NCBI RefSeq assembly: GCF_001458215.1
Contig: NZ_CYTW01000001.1
Location: 310,001-374,000, forward strand
From: Shimia thalassica
Lineage (GTDB): Bacteria; Pseudomonadota; Alphaproteobacteria; Rhodobacterales; Rhodobacteraceae
DNA: 64,000 nt
Reading direction: 5' to 3'
The position numbers and the translations under genes are program-made. Within the stretch, counting starts at the first letter, position 1, and each line of letters begins with the position of its first letter. Below the pieces are notes generated by a model. The model saw nothing but the letters and a program-made list of their open reading frames with translations, did not search any database and was not told the origin of the DNA. Shown here piece by piece: positions 26,793 through 34,872 of the stretch.

Positions 26793-27890
26793 ATGCGTAT
26801 TGTATTCAAAACAAACTACATGCAGGACATCCGGCCCTGGAAAGACGGATATCAGCTCTCTTTGTATCTGATCTTGCTGGCTGTTGTGTTCGCCGCACCG
26901 TTCTTCATGGACGCGTTCTATCTGGGCGAGATGACAAACGTTCTGATCTGGGCCATTGCGGGGCTCGGGCTCATGATCCTGACCGGTCATACAGGGCAGG
27001 CAAGCCTTGGGCACGCAGCGTTTCTGGCCATGGGGTGCTATGCAAATATCATCCTGCTGGATGCTGGCGTTCCCTTCATGATCGCCTTTCCGCTGGCTGG
27101 TATCCTGACAGGTATCATCGGCATGGTCATTGCCATTCCGGCCTTGCGGCTGCACGGCATTTATCTGGCCATCGCGACCATGGCGATGTCTATCCTTGTG
27201 GATGACATCATCGTGCTGACCGAACCGTGGACCGGTGGCGTTGGCGGGAAATATGCGCCACCTGTGAATATCTTCGGCTTTATGGTCGACCGCTGGGGAA
27301 CACCACGTGAATTCTACTACCTCGTGCTGGTTGTGTCCGTGATTGTCACGCTGGGTTATATCAACCTCTTGCGCGCACCTCTTGGCAGAAGCTTCATCGC
27401 ATTGCGCGACTCGGAAGTGTCGGCACAAGCGATGGGTATCGACGTGGCACGCACCAAAGCCATCTCTTTCGCGATCTCTTGCGGGATTACCGGTTTGGCC
27501 GGCGCGTTGATGGGGCTTTTTGCAGGAGCCTTCAACAACGAAACCTTTAGTGTTGTTATCTCGATCCAGCTTTTGATGATGATCGTGATTGGTGGGCTTG
27601 GCTCAATCCACGGGGCGTTCTTTGGCGCCATTATCGTCGGGTTTCTTCCACAGTTCCTGTCGATTGCCAAAGAGTGGGTCGGTGCCATCGCAGGCGGATC
27701 CAGCGTTGCCATTCCGGGGCTGGAATTCGGCATCTTCGGCATGATCCTGATCATCTTCATCCTGTTCGAGCCGATGGGCATCTATGGGCGGTGGTTCAAG
27801 ATCCGAACATGGTTCGAATTGTTCCCCTTCTATCGCAAGGACATGTTCAAGCGTCAGAAATCCTATCTGAAAACGGAGCGTCTGAGATGA
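26793..27890 (+). CDS. livM: LIV-type ABC transporter permease LivM
   Basis: This 365-residue second permease has the LivM hallmarks GLGLMILTGHTGQASLGHAAFLAMG near the first third, the conserved block FIALRDSEVSAQAMGIDVARTKAISFA and VIGGLGSIHGAFFGA. It starts four bases after livH ends and overlaps livG by four bases. The C-terminal 50 residues (from GRWFKIRTWFELFPFY) extend past the last membrane helix into the cytoplasm, a form common in the acid-uptake subgroup found with acyl-CoA synthetases. Confidence 0.9.
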   Translation: MRIVFKTNYMQDIRPWKDGYQLSLYLILLAVVFAAPFFMDAFYLGEMTNVLIWAIAGLGLMILTGHTGQASLGHAAFLAMGCYANIILLDAGVPFMIAFPLAGILTGIIGMVIAIPALRLHGIYLAIATMAMSILVDDIIVLTEPWTGGVGGKYAPPVNIFGFMVDRWGTPREFYYLVLVVSVIVTLGYINLLRAPLGRSFIALRDSEVSAQAMGIDVARTKAISFAISCGITGLAGALMGLFAGAFNNETFSVVISIQLLMMIVIGGLGSIHGAFFGAIIVGFLPQFLSIAKEWVGAIAGGSSVAIPGLEFGIFGMILIIFILFEPMGIYGRWFKIRTWFELFPFYRKDMFKRQKSYLKTERLR

Positions 27891-28651
27891 GCCTTTTAGA
27901 AATCGAAAACGTAACGCTCAAGTTTGGCGGTTTGACCGCAGTGGACAACCTGTCCTTCTCGGTCGAGCAAGGCGAAGTCTTTGCCATCGTCGGCCCCAAC
28001 GGTGCGGGTAAATCAACTGTGTTCAACCTGATCTCGCGGTTTTACACGCCGATCAACGGCAGCATCCATTTTGACGGTCATGACCTGTTGAAGGAAAAGG
28101 CGTCGGATGTCGCAAGCCATGGCGTGGCGCGGACATTCCAGAATATCGAGCTGTTTGAACAAGCCACCGTTCTGGAAAACCTGTTGGTTGGACGCCATCG
28201 CCATCGCCAGTCGAACTTTCTGACCGAGTTGTTTTTCACGCCGTCCGTGAAAAAGCAGGAAATTCAAAGCCGCCACTACGTTGAAGAAATCATCGATTTC
28301 CTCGATTTGCAGGCCTATCGCGAAAAGCGGATCGCGGGCCTGCCGTACGGGGTGCGTAAAGTGGTCGAGGTCGCACGCGCACTTGCAACCGATCCAAAGC
28401 TTCTTTTGCTGGATGAGCCTGCCTCGGGATTGTCGGTGGAAGAGACCACGGACATGCGTTGGTGGATCGACGATATTCGTCGGCAAATGGGGATCACCGT
28501 TCTGATGGTCGAACATGACATGGGGCTGGTGTCGGGGGTTTCCGACCGTGTGCTCGCAATGGCAGATGGGGCGCGGCTTGCGCTGGGCACCCCTGCAGAA
28601 GTGCAATCTGATCCGGCAGTGATCGAAGCTTATCTGGGGCATGCCGCATGA
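27887..28651 (+). CDS. livG: LIV-type ABC transporter ATPase LivG
   Basis: This 254-residue ATPase has Walker A GPNGAGKST, Q-loop ARTFQNIELF, Walker B LLLLDEPASGL and switch MVEHDMG. In the signature region LPYGVRKVVEVARAL replaces LSGGQ, which is usual for LivG. The ATG at 27887 overlaps the livM stop; the longer frame from 27674 is a shadow of livM. It pairs with LivF to power the LivHM channel. Confidence 0.92.
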   Translation: MSLLEIENVTLKFGGLTAVDNLSFSVEQGEVFAIVGPNGAGKSTVFNLISRFYTPINGSIHFDGHDLLKEKASDVASHGVARTFQNIELFEQATVLENLLVGRHRHRQSNFLTELFFTPSVKKQEIQSRHYVEEIIDFLDLQAYREKRIAGLPYGVRKVVEVARALATDPKLLLLDEPASGLSVEETTDMRWWIDDIRRQMGITVLMVEHDMGLVSGVSDRVLAMADGARLALGTPAEVQSDPAVIEAYLGHAA

Positions 28652-29421
28652 GTGACGCCATTCTGAAAATCCGAAACGTCGAAAGTTTCTATGGACCTAT
28701 CATGGCCATTCGGGGGGTTTCACTTGACGTGCATCCCGGGCGGGTTGTCTCGATCCTCGGGGCAAACGGCGCTGGCAAAACAACGCTGATGAAAACCGTG
28801 TCCGGCGTGATGGACCCCGAAAAAGGGACGATCACCTTTGAAGGCGAAGAGATCCAGGGCAAAGAGCCCCACAAGATTGTGGAGCGTGGGATTGTCCACG
28901 TCCCCGAGGGGCGAGAGGTCTTTCCCCTGATGACGGTGGACGACAACTTGAGCCTTGGGGCCTATACCCGCAAGGACACAGCCGGGATCGAACAAGACCG
29001 CGAACTGGTCTTCAACTATTTTCCAATGCTGAAAGACCGCCGCAACCAAGAGGCGGGCACCTTGTCAGGTGGGCAGCAACAGATGCTGGCGATTGGACGT
29101 GGCCTGATGGCGCGACCAAAGGTGATGCTTCTGGATGAACCTTCGCTGGGCCTGTCGCCTCTGCTGGTTCAGGAAATCTTTGGCATCCTGAAACGTCTGA
29201 ACGCAGAACAGAACATGACGATGATGGTGGTCGAACAAAACGCCAGCGCGGCGTTGGAACTGGCCACGGACGGGTATGTCATGGAAGTGGGGCGCATCGT
29301 GATGGATGGCACCGCCGAGGAATTGTTGAATTCTGAAGATATCCAGAATTTCTATCTGGGTGTTCAGGAAGAAGGCGTGCGCGAAGAGCGTCGCTGGAAA
29401 CGCAAGAAGACGTGGAGGTAA
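28648..29421 (+). CDS. livF: LIV-type ABC transporter ATPase LivF
   Basis: This 257-residue ATPase has Walker A GANGAGKTT, the LivF block GIVHVPEGREVFPLMTVDDNL, signature LSGGQQQMLAIGRGL and Walker B MLLDEPSLGLSPLL. It overlaps livG by four bases. The C-terminus ends in a very basic tail (RRWKRKKTWR), longer than in standard LivF and probably tied to its contact with LivM or the membrane. Confidence 0.92.
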   Translation: MSDAILKIRNVESFYGPIMAIRGVSLDVHPGRVVSILGANGAGKTTLMKTVSGVMDPEKGTITFEGEEIQGKEPHKIVERGIVHVPEGREVFPLMTVDDNLSLGAYTRKDTAGIEQDRELVFNYFPMLKDRRNQEAGTLSGGQQQMLAIGRGLMARPKVMLLDEPSLGLSPLLVQEIFGILKRLNAEQNMTMMVVEQNASAALELATDGYVMEVGRIVMDGTAEELLNSEDIQNFYLGVQEEGVREERRWKRKKTWR

Positions 29422-29423
29422 CC

Positions 29424-31310
29424 ATGTTAGATACTGCAAACGCGCCTCAAACGGCCGTCATCAATGGTGTGACCTACAATGCTGAAGCGGGCCAGCGCCC
29501 AATTCACGTTGACGGGTGCACGACGATTTCCGCCCTGTTTGAAAAACGCTGCAAGGATCTGGGCGACCGGACCGTGCACCGTGAAAAAGATCTGGGGATC
29601 TGGAAAGACTATTCCTGGAACGACTATTGGGACCATGCCAAACGGATTGGTATGGGGCTTCGAAAGCTGGGGCTGAAACGCGGCGAAGTTGTCTCTATCC
29701 TTTCGGAAGACCGCAAGGAATGGGCCTATTTCGATATGGGTATTCAGGCGGTTGGCGGAATTGCGTCGGGGATTTACACAACCGATGCCGCCGCTCAGGT
29801 CAAATACCTTGTCAATGACAGCGACAGCCGGTTTCTGGTGGTCGAGAACGAAGAGCAGCTGGACAAGTATCTTCAGATCGAAAACGAGGTTCCGGGCCTG
29901 TTGAAGGTGATCATTCTGGAAGACGAAGGTCTTCATGATCTGGAGCATCCGAACTGCATCCTTATCAGTGACCTCTACGAGATCGGGGCCAAGGCCGCAG
30001 CCGATGAACCCGGTGCCTTTGAAGAAGAAATCGCCAAGGCACAGCCTCAGGATACGGCCTTGCTGATCTACACTTCTGGGACAACGGGCATGCCAAAGGG
30101 GGCGATGTTGTGCAATGAGAACATCATGGCTGCCGTCGAGGCCGGCGCACGTCGTCTGCAATGTCTGGAAACAGACAACCAGCTGTGCTTCCTGCCTTTG
30201 TGCCATATCCTTGAACGGGATGTGTCGATCTATTTCCCATTGGCGGCAAAATGCGTTGTGAACTTCGCAGAGAGCCCCGAAACGGTGTTCAACAACCTGC
30301 AAGAAGTGTCTCCGGATACATTCACGGCTGTGCCGCGTGTCTGGGAGAAAATCTACAGTCAGGTTCTGATCCTCGTGCAAGAGGCCACACCGATTGGGCG
30401 CGCTGCCTATGGCATGGCGATGAAGGCCGGAATGGCGCGCGCCGAATACATGATGCAGGCAAAACCTGTTCCGGCTGGTGTCGCAGCCAACTATTGGATT
30501 TGGGACAAGCTGGTTCTGCAAAACCTGCGCCGTATGCTTGGGCTCGACAAGATGCGGCGCGCCGGCACCGGCGCTGCTCCGATTTCTCCTGAACTGCTCA
30601 AGTGGTACTGGTCCATCGGCGTGCCTATGGTCGAAGGTTATGGCATGACGGAAACCTCTGGTCTTGCAACGATGAACACCCGCCATGAAAACAAGGTGGG
30701 CACCATCGGCACCCCAATTCCGGGATATGAATTGCGCATTGCCGAGGACGGAGAGATCCAGACCAAGGGCGCGAACAACTTTCAGGGGTATTGGCGCAAC
30801 AACGAAAAAACCGCCGAGACCTTTACGGATGACGGTTGGTTGCGCACGGGCGACGTCGGCAAGCTGGATGAAGATGGCTATGTCACCATCACAGGGCGCC
30901 TGAAGGACATCATCATCACCGCAGGGGGCAAGAACATCACCCCGGCCGAAATCGAGAGCCGTTTGAAGTTTTCACACTATATCTCGGATGCCGTGATCAT
31001 TGGCGACCGTCGTAAATATCTGACGTCGTTGATTATGATTGATCAGGAGAACGTTGAGAAATACGCTCAGGACAACAAGGTGCCTTTCTCGAACTTTGCC
31101 TCTCTTTGTGCGGCAAAAGAGGTCAAAGAGTTGATCGAAAACGAGGTCAAAGCGGTGAACAAGGAATTCGCCCGCGTCGAACAGATCAAGGATTTCCGTC
31201 TGATCGACGTGTTGTTGACGGCTGAAGATGAAGAGTTGACGGCGACGATGAAGCTCAAGCGCAGCTATGTCGAGAAGGCCCAGGCTCATCTGATTGAGGA
31301 TATGTACTAA
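29424..31310 (+). CDS. AMP-dependent long-chain acyl-CoA synthetase
   Basis: The 628-residue enzyme activates a fatty or aromatic acid with ATP and CoA. The AMP-binding loop LLIYTSGTTGMPKGAML lies at about 212-228, the adenylation motif GYGMTETSG near 405, and DGWLRTGDVGKLDEDGYVTITGRLKD near 475-500, with the catalytic Lys in the C-terminal lobe. It resembles FadD15/FAA1-type enzymes. ATG 29424 has an ideal GGAGGT (29414-29419); the GTG at 29412 is inside that ribosome site. The gene sits between livF and the binding-protein gene, suggesting trapping of the imported acid as its CoA ester. Confidence 0.9.
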   Translation: MLDTANAPQTAVINGVTYNAEAGQRPIHVDGCTTISALFEKRCKDLGDRTVHREKDLGIWKDYSWNDYWDHAKRIGMGLRKLGLKRGEVVSILSEDRKEWAYFDMGIQAVGGIASGIYTTDAAAQVKYLVNDSDSRFLVVENEEQLDKYLQIENEVPGLLKVIILEDEGLHDLEHPNCILISDLYEIGAKAAADEPGAFEEEIAKAQPQDTALLIYTSGTTGMPKGAMLCNENIMAAVEAGARRLQCLETDNQLCFLPLCHILERDVSIYFPLAAKCVVNFAESPETVFNNLQEVSPDTFTAVPRVWEKIYSQVLILVQEATPIGRAAYGMAMKAGMARAEYMMQAKPVPAGVAANYWIWDKLVLQNLRRMLGLDKMRRAGTGAAPISPELLKWYWSIGVPMVEGYGMTETSGLATMNTRHENKVGTIGTPIPGYELRIAEDGEIQTKGANNFQGYWRNNEKTAETFTDDGWLRTGDVGKLDEDGYVTITGRLKDIIITAGGKNITPAEIESRLKFSHYISDAVIIGDRRKYLTSLIMIDQENVEKYAQDNKVPFSNFASLCAAKEVKELIENEVKAVNKEFARVEQIKDFRLIDVLLTAEDEELTATMKLKRSYVEKAQAHLIEDMY

Positions 31311-31350
31311 AAACGGAAACGTGAAAGAAATTACCAATGGGAGGAAAAAT

Positions 31351-32511
31351 ATGAAAAGTTTGGTAAAAAATACGGCGCTCGCGGCAGGTGTTGCCGCAGT
31401 CGCGTCGGTGGCATCGGCCGATGTTCAAGGTGTCTCGGACACCGAGATCGTCATTGGCTCGGTGAATGACCTTTCGGGCATCTTTGCCGCAGTGGGTGTC
31501 CCCGCTGTCAAAGGGTCAAACCTGTATTTTGACAAAGTGAACGCCGCTGGCGGCGTGCATGGCCGCACCATCCGGTACGTTGTGGAGGACAACGGTTACC
31601 AGATGCCGCGCGCGATGCAGGGCTACAACAAGCTTTTGAACCGCGACAAGGTTTTTGCCATGCTGGGAAGCCTTGGCACGCCGATGAACCTTGCGGGCTT
31701 CAAACTTCTGGACCCCAAAGGCATTCCGAACATTGCACCGCTTTCGGCCGCACGTCAGATGCTTCAGGATCCGATGCACAACAAGTTCACCTCGTTCTCG
31801 TCCTACTATGATCAGGCGCAGGTCGGTGTGAAGTACCTCGCGGGCAAGTACGGCAGCCAGGCGGTGTGTTCCATGTATCTGCCAACTGACTTCGGCAAAG
31901 AGATCCTTGAAGGCAGCCACGCTGGTGCAGAAGCCGCAGGTATCAAGTTTGTGGCCGAAACCACCCACAAGCCGGACGAGTCGGATTTTGTCGGATCGCT
32001 TTCGAAGCTGAAAGAAGCCGGTTGTGACATCGTCACCATGGCTGTTGGTGTGCGTCAGGCGATCACCATTGTTGGCACGGCCAAGAAAATGGGTCTGGCT
32101 GACATGAAGTTCCTCGGAACCTCTGCCAGCTTCCTGACAGTGGTGGCCAAAGTGCCCGGTGGCATCACCGAGGGGTACTATGCCGCTGCATCATGGCAGG
32201 ATCTGTGGGCACGTGCAGACGAGCCAGCACCAAAAGCGTTTATCGAAGAGTATAACGCAAAATACGGTGAAAACCCCGTTGGCTTCTCGATGCTGGGCTA
32301 TGCTTCGGCAGAGCAGGTTGTGAAAGCGCTGGAAATTGCTGGTCGTGACGTTGATCAGGAAAAATTCATCGCAGCCATGGAAACTCTAGATTACCAGGAT
32401 GACCTTGTTGGCAACCACATGACATACGGCCCCGATGATCACCAAGGCGCAGACTCGGTCTACGTTTCGGTCGTCGAAGGTGGCGCATGGAAAAAGGTCC
32501 ACGAAGAGTAA
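31351..32511 (+). CDS. LIV-type periplasmic substrate-binding protein
   Basis: This is a 386-residue exported binding protein of the LivK/periplasmic type I family. The signal peptide runs to about residue 23 (AVASVASA, then DVQGV). The body starts with the usual SDTEIVIGSVNDLSGIFA and contains KGSNLYFDKVNAAGGVHGRTI. ATG 31351 follows GGGAGG at 31340-31345. It completes the transporter and should give the specificity of the system; the ligand cannot be read from the sequence, although the partners point to an acid. Confidence 0.9.
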   Translation: MKSLVKNTALAAGVAAVASVASADVQGVSDTEIVIGSVNDLSGIFAAVGVPAVKGSNLYFDKVNAAGGVHGRTIRYVVEDNGYQMPRAMQGYNKLLNRDKVFAMLGSLGTPMNLAGFKLLDPKGIPNIAPLSAARQMLQDPMHNKFTSFSSYYDQAQVGVKYLAGKYGSQAVCSMYLPTDFGKEILEGSHAGAEAAGIKFVAETTHKPDESDFVGSLSKLKEAGCDIVTMAVGVRQAITIVGTAKKMGLADMKFLGTSASFLTVVAKVPGGITEGYYAAASWQDLWARADEPAPKAFIEEYNAKYGENPVGFSMLGYASAEQVVKALEIAGRDVDQEKFIAAMETLDYQDDLVGNHMTYGPDDHQGADSVYVSVVEGGAWKKVHEE

Positions 32512-32521
32512 GGACCACTTC

Positions 32522-32547
32522 GCGGGCGCCCGACAGCGGGCGCCCGC
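32522..32547 (+). terminator. strong GC hairpin after the binding-protein gene
   Basis: Ten-base arms GCGGGCGCCC (32522-32531) and GGGCGCCCGC (32538-32547). No T run follows, so it may be an RNA-stability or attenuation hairpin that raises the level of the binding-protein mRNA relative to downstream genes. Confidence 0.6.
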
Positions 32548-32568
32548 ATCTAGACATCAGGTGACATT

Positions 32569-33747
32569 ATGACGGATTTGCAGGAGTTCCGCGCCGCTAC
32601 GCGTGCGTGGCTGGAGGAGAATTGTCCGCAGGAAATGCGGCAACCGATGAACGAGGCCGACGTATGCTGGGGCGGACGCAACTGGGTTTTCCAGTCTGAC
32701 GCACAGCGTGACTGGCTGAATGCTATGGCGGATCGCGGCTGGACCGTGCCGGAGTGGCCCAAAGCCTATGGCGGCGGCGGATTGAACGGCGACGAACAGC
32801 GTGTCTTGAAAGAAGAACTGGACCGCATCAATGCGCGCCCGCCTCTTCAAAGCTTTGGCATCTGGATGCTTGGACCCGCGTTGCTCGAATTCGGGACGGA
32901 CGAGCAAAAACGTCATTATTTACCACAAGTTGCACGCGGAGAGATCCGTTGGTGTCAGGGCTATTCCGAACCCGGTGCGGGATCGGATCTGGCCGGTGTG
33001 CAGACCAAAGGGGTCGATGCCGGTGACTATTTCGAAGTGACAGGCCAGAAGATCTGGACATCATATGCAGACAAGGCCGACTGGATCTTCTGTCTTGTAC
33101 GGACCGAACCGGATGCGCCCAAGCATAAGGGCATTTCTTTCCTTCTGTTCGACATGGCCAGCGAAGGTGTGACCACCAAACCGATCAAGCTGATTTCCGG
33201 TGCATCGCCCTTCTGCGAGACGTTCTTTGATGGTGTGAAAGTGCCCAAGGACCAGATCGTGAGCGAACGCGGCAAGGGCTGGACCGTTGCCAAATATCTG
33301 CTGACCCACGAACGCGAAATGATCGGGTCGTCAGACGCCGCGCTGTTCGGGTCTGAGGACCTTGTTGAAGTGGCGCGGGATGCGATTGGGTTGAATGAAA
33401 ACAATCAGTTGGACGATCCTGTCCTGCGCGGCAAGATCGCGGACTTCCTGATTGATGAACTGGCGTTTGACGCCGAACTGGCACGTGCCAAAGACTGGAT
33501 GCGGGCCGGGAACCAATTGGGGGTCGAGTCTGCGACGCTGAAATACACTGGTACCGAGCTGAACAAGCGACGTCAGGAACTGATCATGGAAGCAGGCGGG
33601 CTTGAGGCTCTGGAATGGGATTTTGCCAATGCCGAAAGCGATGAAAAAGCTTCGCTCTGGTTGCGTTCGAAAGGCAATTCCATCGAAGGCGGCACATCGG
33701 AAGTGATGTTGTCGATCCTGTCCAAAGCGGTTCTGGAGTTGGGGTAA
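32569..33747 (+). CDS. acyl-CoA dehydrogenase
   Basis: This 392-residue flavoprotein oxidises an acyl-CoA to the enoyl-CoA and passes electrons to ETF. Family blocks are WCQGYSEPGAGSDLAGVQT (FAD and substrate loop), GQKIWTSYADKADW, and SIEGGTSEVMLSILSKAVL at the C-terminus. It is encoded four bases before a second, diverged dehydrogenase; such FadE-like pairs often form heteromeric enzymes for bulky acids such as steroid side chains. The position of the catalytic Glu is uncertain. Confidence 0.9.
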   Translation: MTDLQEFRAATRAWLEENCPQEMRQPMNEADVCWGGRNWVFQSDAQRDWLNAMADRGWTVPEWPKAYGGGGLNGDEQRVLKEELDRINARPPLQSFGIWMLGPALLEFGTDEQKRHYLPQVARGEIRWCQGYSEPGAGSDLAGVQTKGVDAGDYFEVTGQKIWTSYADKADWIFCLVRTEPDAPKHKGISFLLFDMASEGVTTKPIKLISGASPFCETFFDGVKVPKDQIVSERGKGWTVAKYLLTHEREMIGSSDAALFGSEDLVEVARDAIGLNENNQLDDPVLRGKIADFLIDELAFDAELARAKDWMRAGNQLGVESATLKYTGTELNKRRQELIMEAGGLEALEWDFANAESDEKASLWLRSKGNSIEGGTSEVMLSILSKAVLELG

Positions 33748-33751
33748 GATT

Positions 33752-34852
33752 ATGATTTTGTTGACAGAAGAACAGCAGATGATCCGCGATATGGCGGCGG
33801 GCTTCCTAAGCGACAAGGCCTCGGTTGATGCGTTCCGTGCGCAGCGCAATGCGGGTCAGTCAGGTGACACCTCAATCAATAACGAGATGGCCGAAATGGG
33901 GTGGTTCGGGATGCTGACCAGCGAAGACGCTGGTGGGGTCGATATGGGGGCACAAGCCGCCGGTTTGGTGGCCGAAGAAATGGGCCGCAACCTGACCACA
34001 TCGCCCTTCCTGTCGTCGGCTGTGATGTCGGCGGCGGCACTGCGGGTGGCGAGCGAAACCGAGTGGGCGGGCAAGGTCGCCTCGGGTGAGGCTGTCGTTG
34101 CACTGGCCATGGACGAGCACATCAAACACCGTCCTGATATGGTTGGTACAAAAGCCGAAGCCTCGGGTAACGGTTTTGTACTTCGTGGTACAAAACGGTT
34201 TGTCGGGGATGGCGGTGCTGCGGATCGCCTGATTGTGACGGCAATGACCGATGATGGTCTGGGGTTGTTCTTGATCGACCCAACCACGGATGGTGTAACA
34301 GTTGATCCGGTCAAAACCGTGGATAACCGCAACGCGGCGAACCTGACACTGGACAATGTTCAGGTCGACGGCTCGGCGTTGCTGGCGAAAGGGGACATCG
34401 CAGAAGAGGCGCTTGGCACAGCCCTTCGTGTTGGACGATCTGTCGGAGCCGCAGAGCTTGTGGGGGTCTCGAAAGAAGCAGCTGATCGCACGGTGGCCTA
34501 TCTGAAAGAGCGCAAACAGTTTGGCGTGACCCTTTCGCAGTTTCAGGCGCTCCAGCATCGCGCGGCGGATCTGTATACGCAAATCCAGACCACAGAGTCC
34601 GTGATCGCGGCGGCTTTGAAAGCGATTGATGAAGGTCGTGACGATGCCGAGTGTCTGTCGAGAGTGGCAAAGGCCAAGGCGTCGAAAACGGCGAACCTTG
34701 CGGTGCGCGAAGCGGTTCAGATGCATGGCGGTATTGGCATGACAGATGATCTGGACATTGGTCTGTTCATGAAAAAGGCCCGCGCCTGTGGCGAATATCT
34801 GGGTGACGCGACCTGTCACGCGGAATGGTTGCTGCGCGAACGCGGCGTATAA
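33752..34852 (+). CDS. acyl-CoA dehydrogenase, second subunit-like
   Basis: The 366-residue protein is a diverged acyl-CoA dehydrogenase: N-terminal EEQQMIRDMAAGFLSD, middle barrel LRGTKRFVGDGGAADRLIVTA and C-terminal REAVQMHGGIGMTDDLDIGLFMKKA. The pattern matches the beta partner of heteromeric FadE pairs more than stand-alone enzymes. It starts four bases after the first dehydrogenase, so a joint complex is likely. Electrons should go to the EtfAB encoded at 51079-52766. Confidence 0.88.
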   Translation: MILLTEEQQMIRDMAAGFLSDKASVDAFRAQRNAGQSGDTSINNEMAEMGWFGMLTSEDAGGVDMGAQAAGLVAEEMGRNLTTSPFLSSAVMSAAALRVASETEWAGKVASGEAVVALAMDEHIKHRPDMVGTKAEASGNGFVLRGTKRFVGDGGAADRLIVTAMTDDGLGLFLIDPTTDGVTVDPVKTVDNRNAANLTLDNVQVDGSALLAKGDIAEEALGTALRVGRSVGAAELVGVSKEAADRTVAYLKERKQFGVTLSQFQALQHRAADLYTQIQTTESVIAAALKAIDEGRDDAECLSRVAKAKASKTANLAVREAVQMHGGIGMTDDLDIGLFMKKARACGEYLGDATCHAEWLLRERGV

Positions 34853-34872
34853 TCGGGAAAGCGAGGTAGACC

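Noticed and set aside
29427..30686. 419-codon minus-strand frame inside the acyl-CoA synthetase gene
   Set aside because: Antisense shadow without ribosome site or known protein features.
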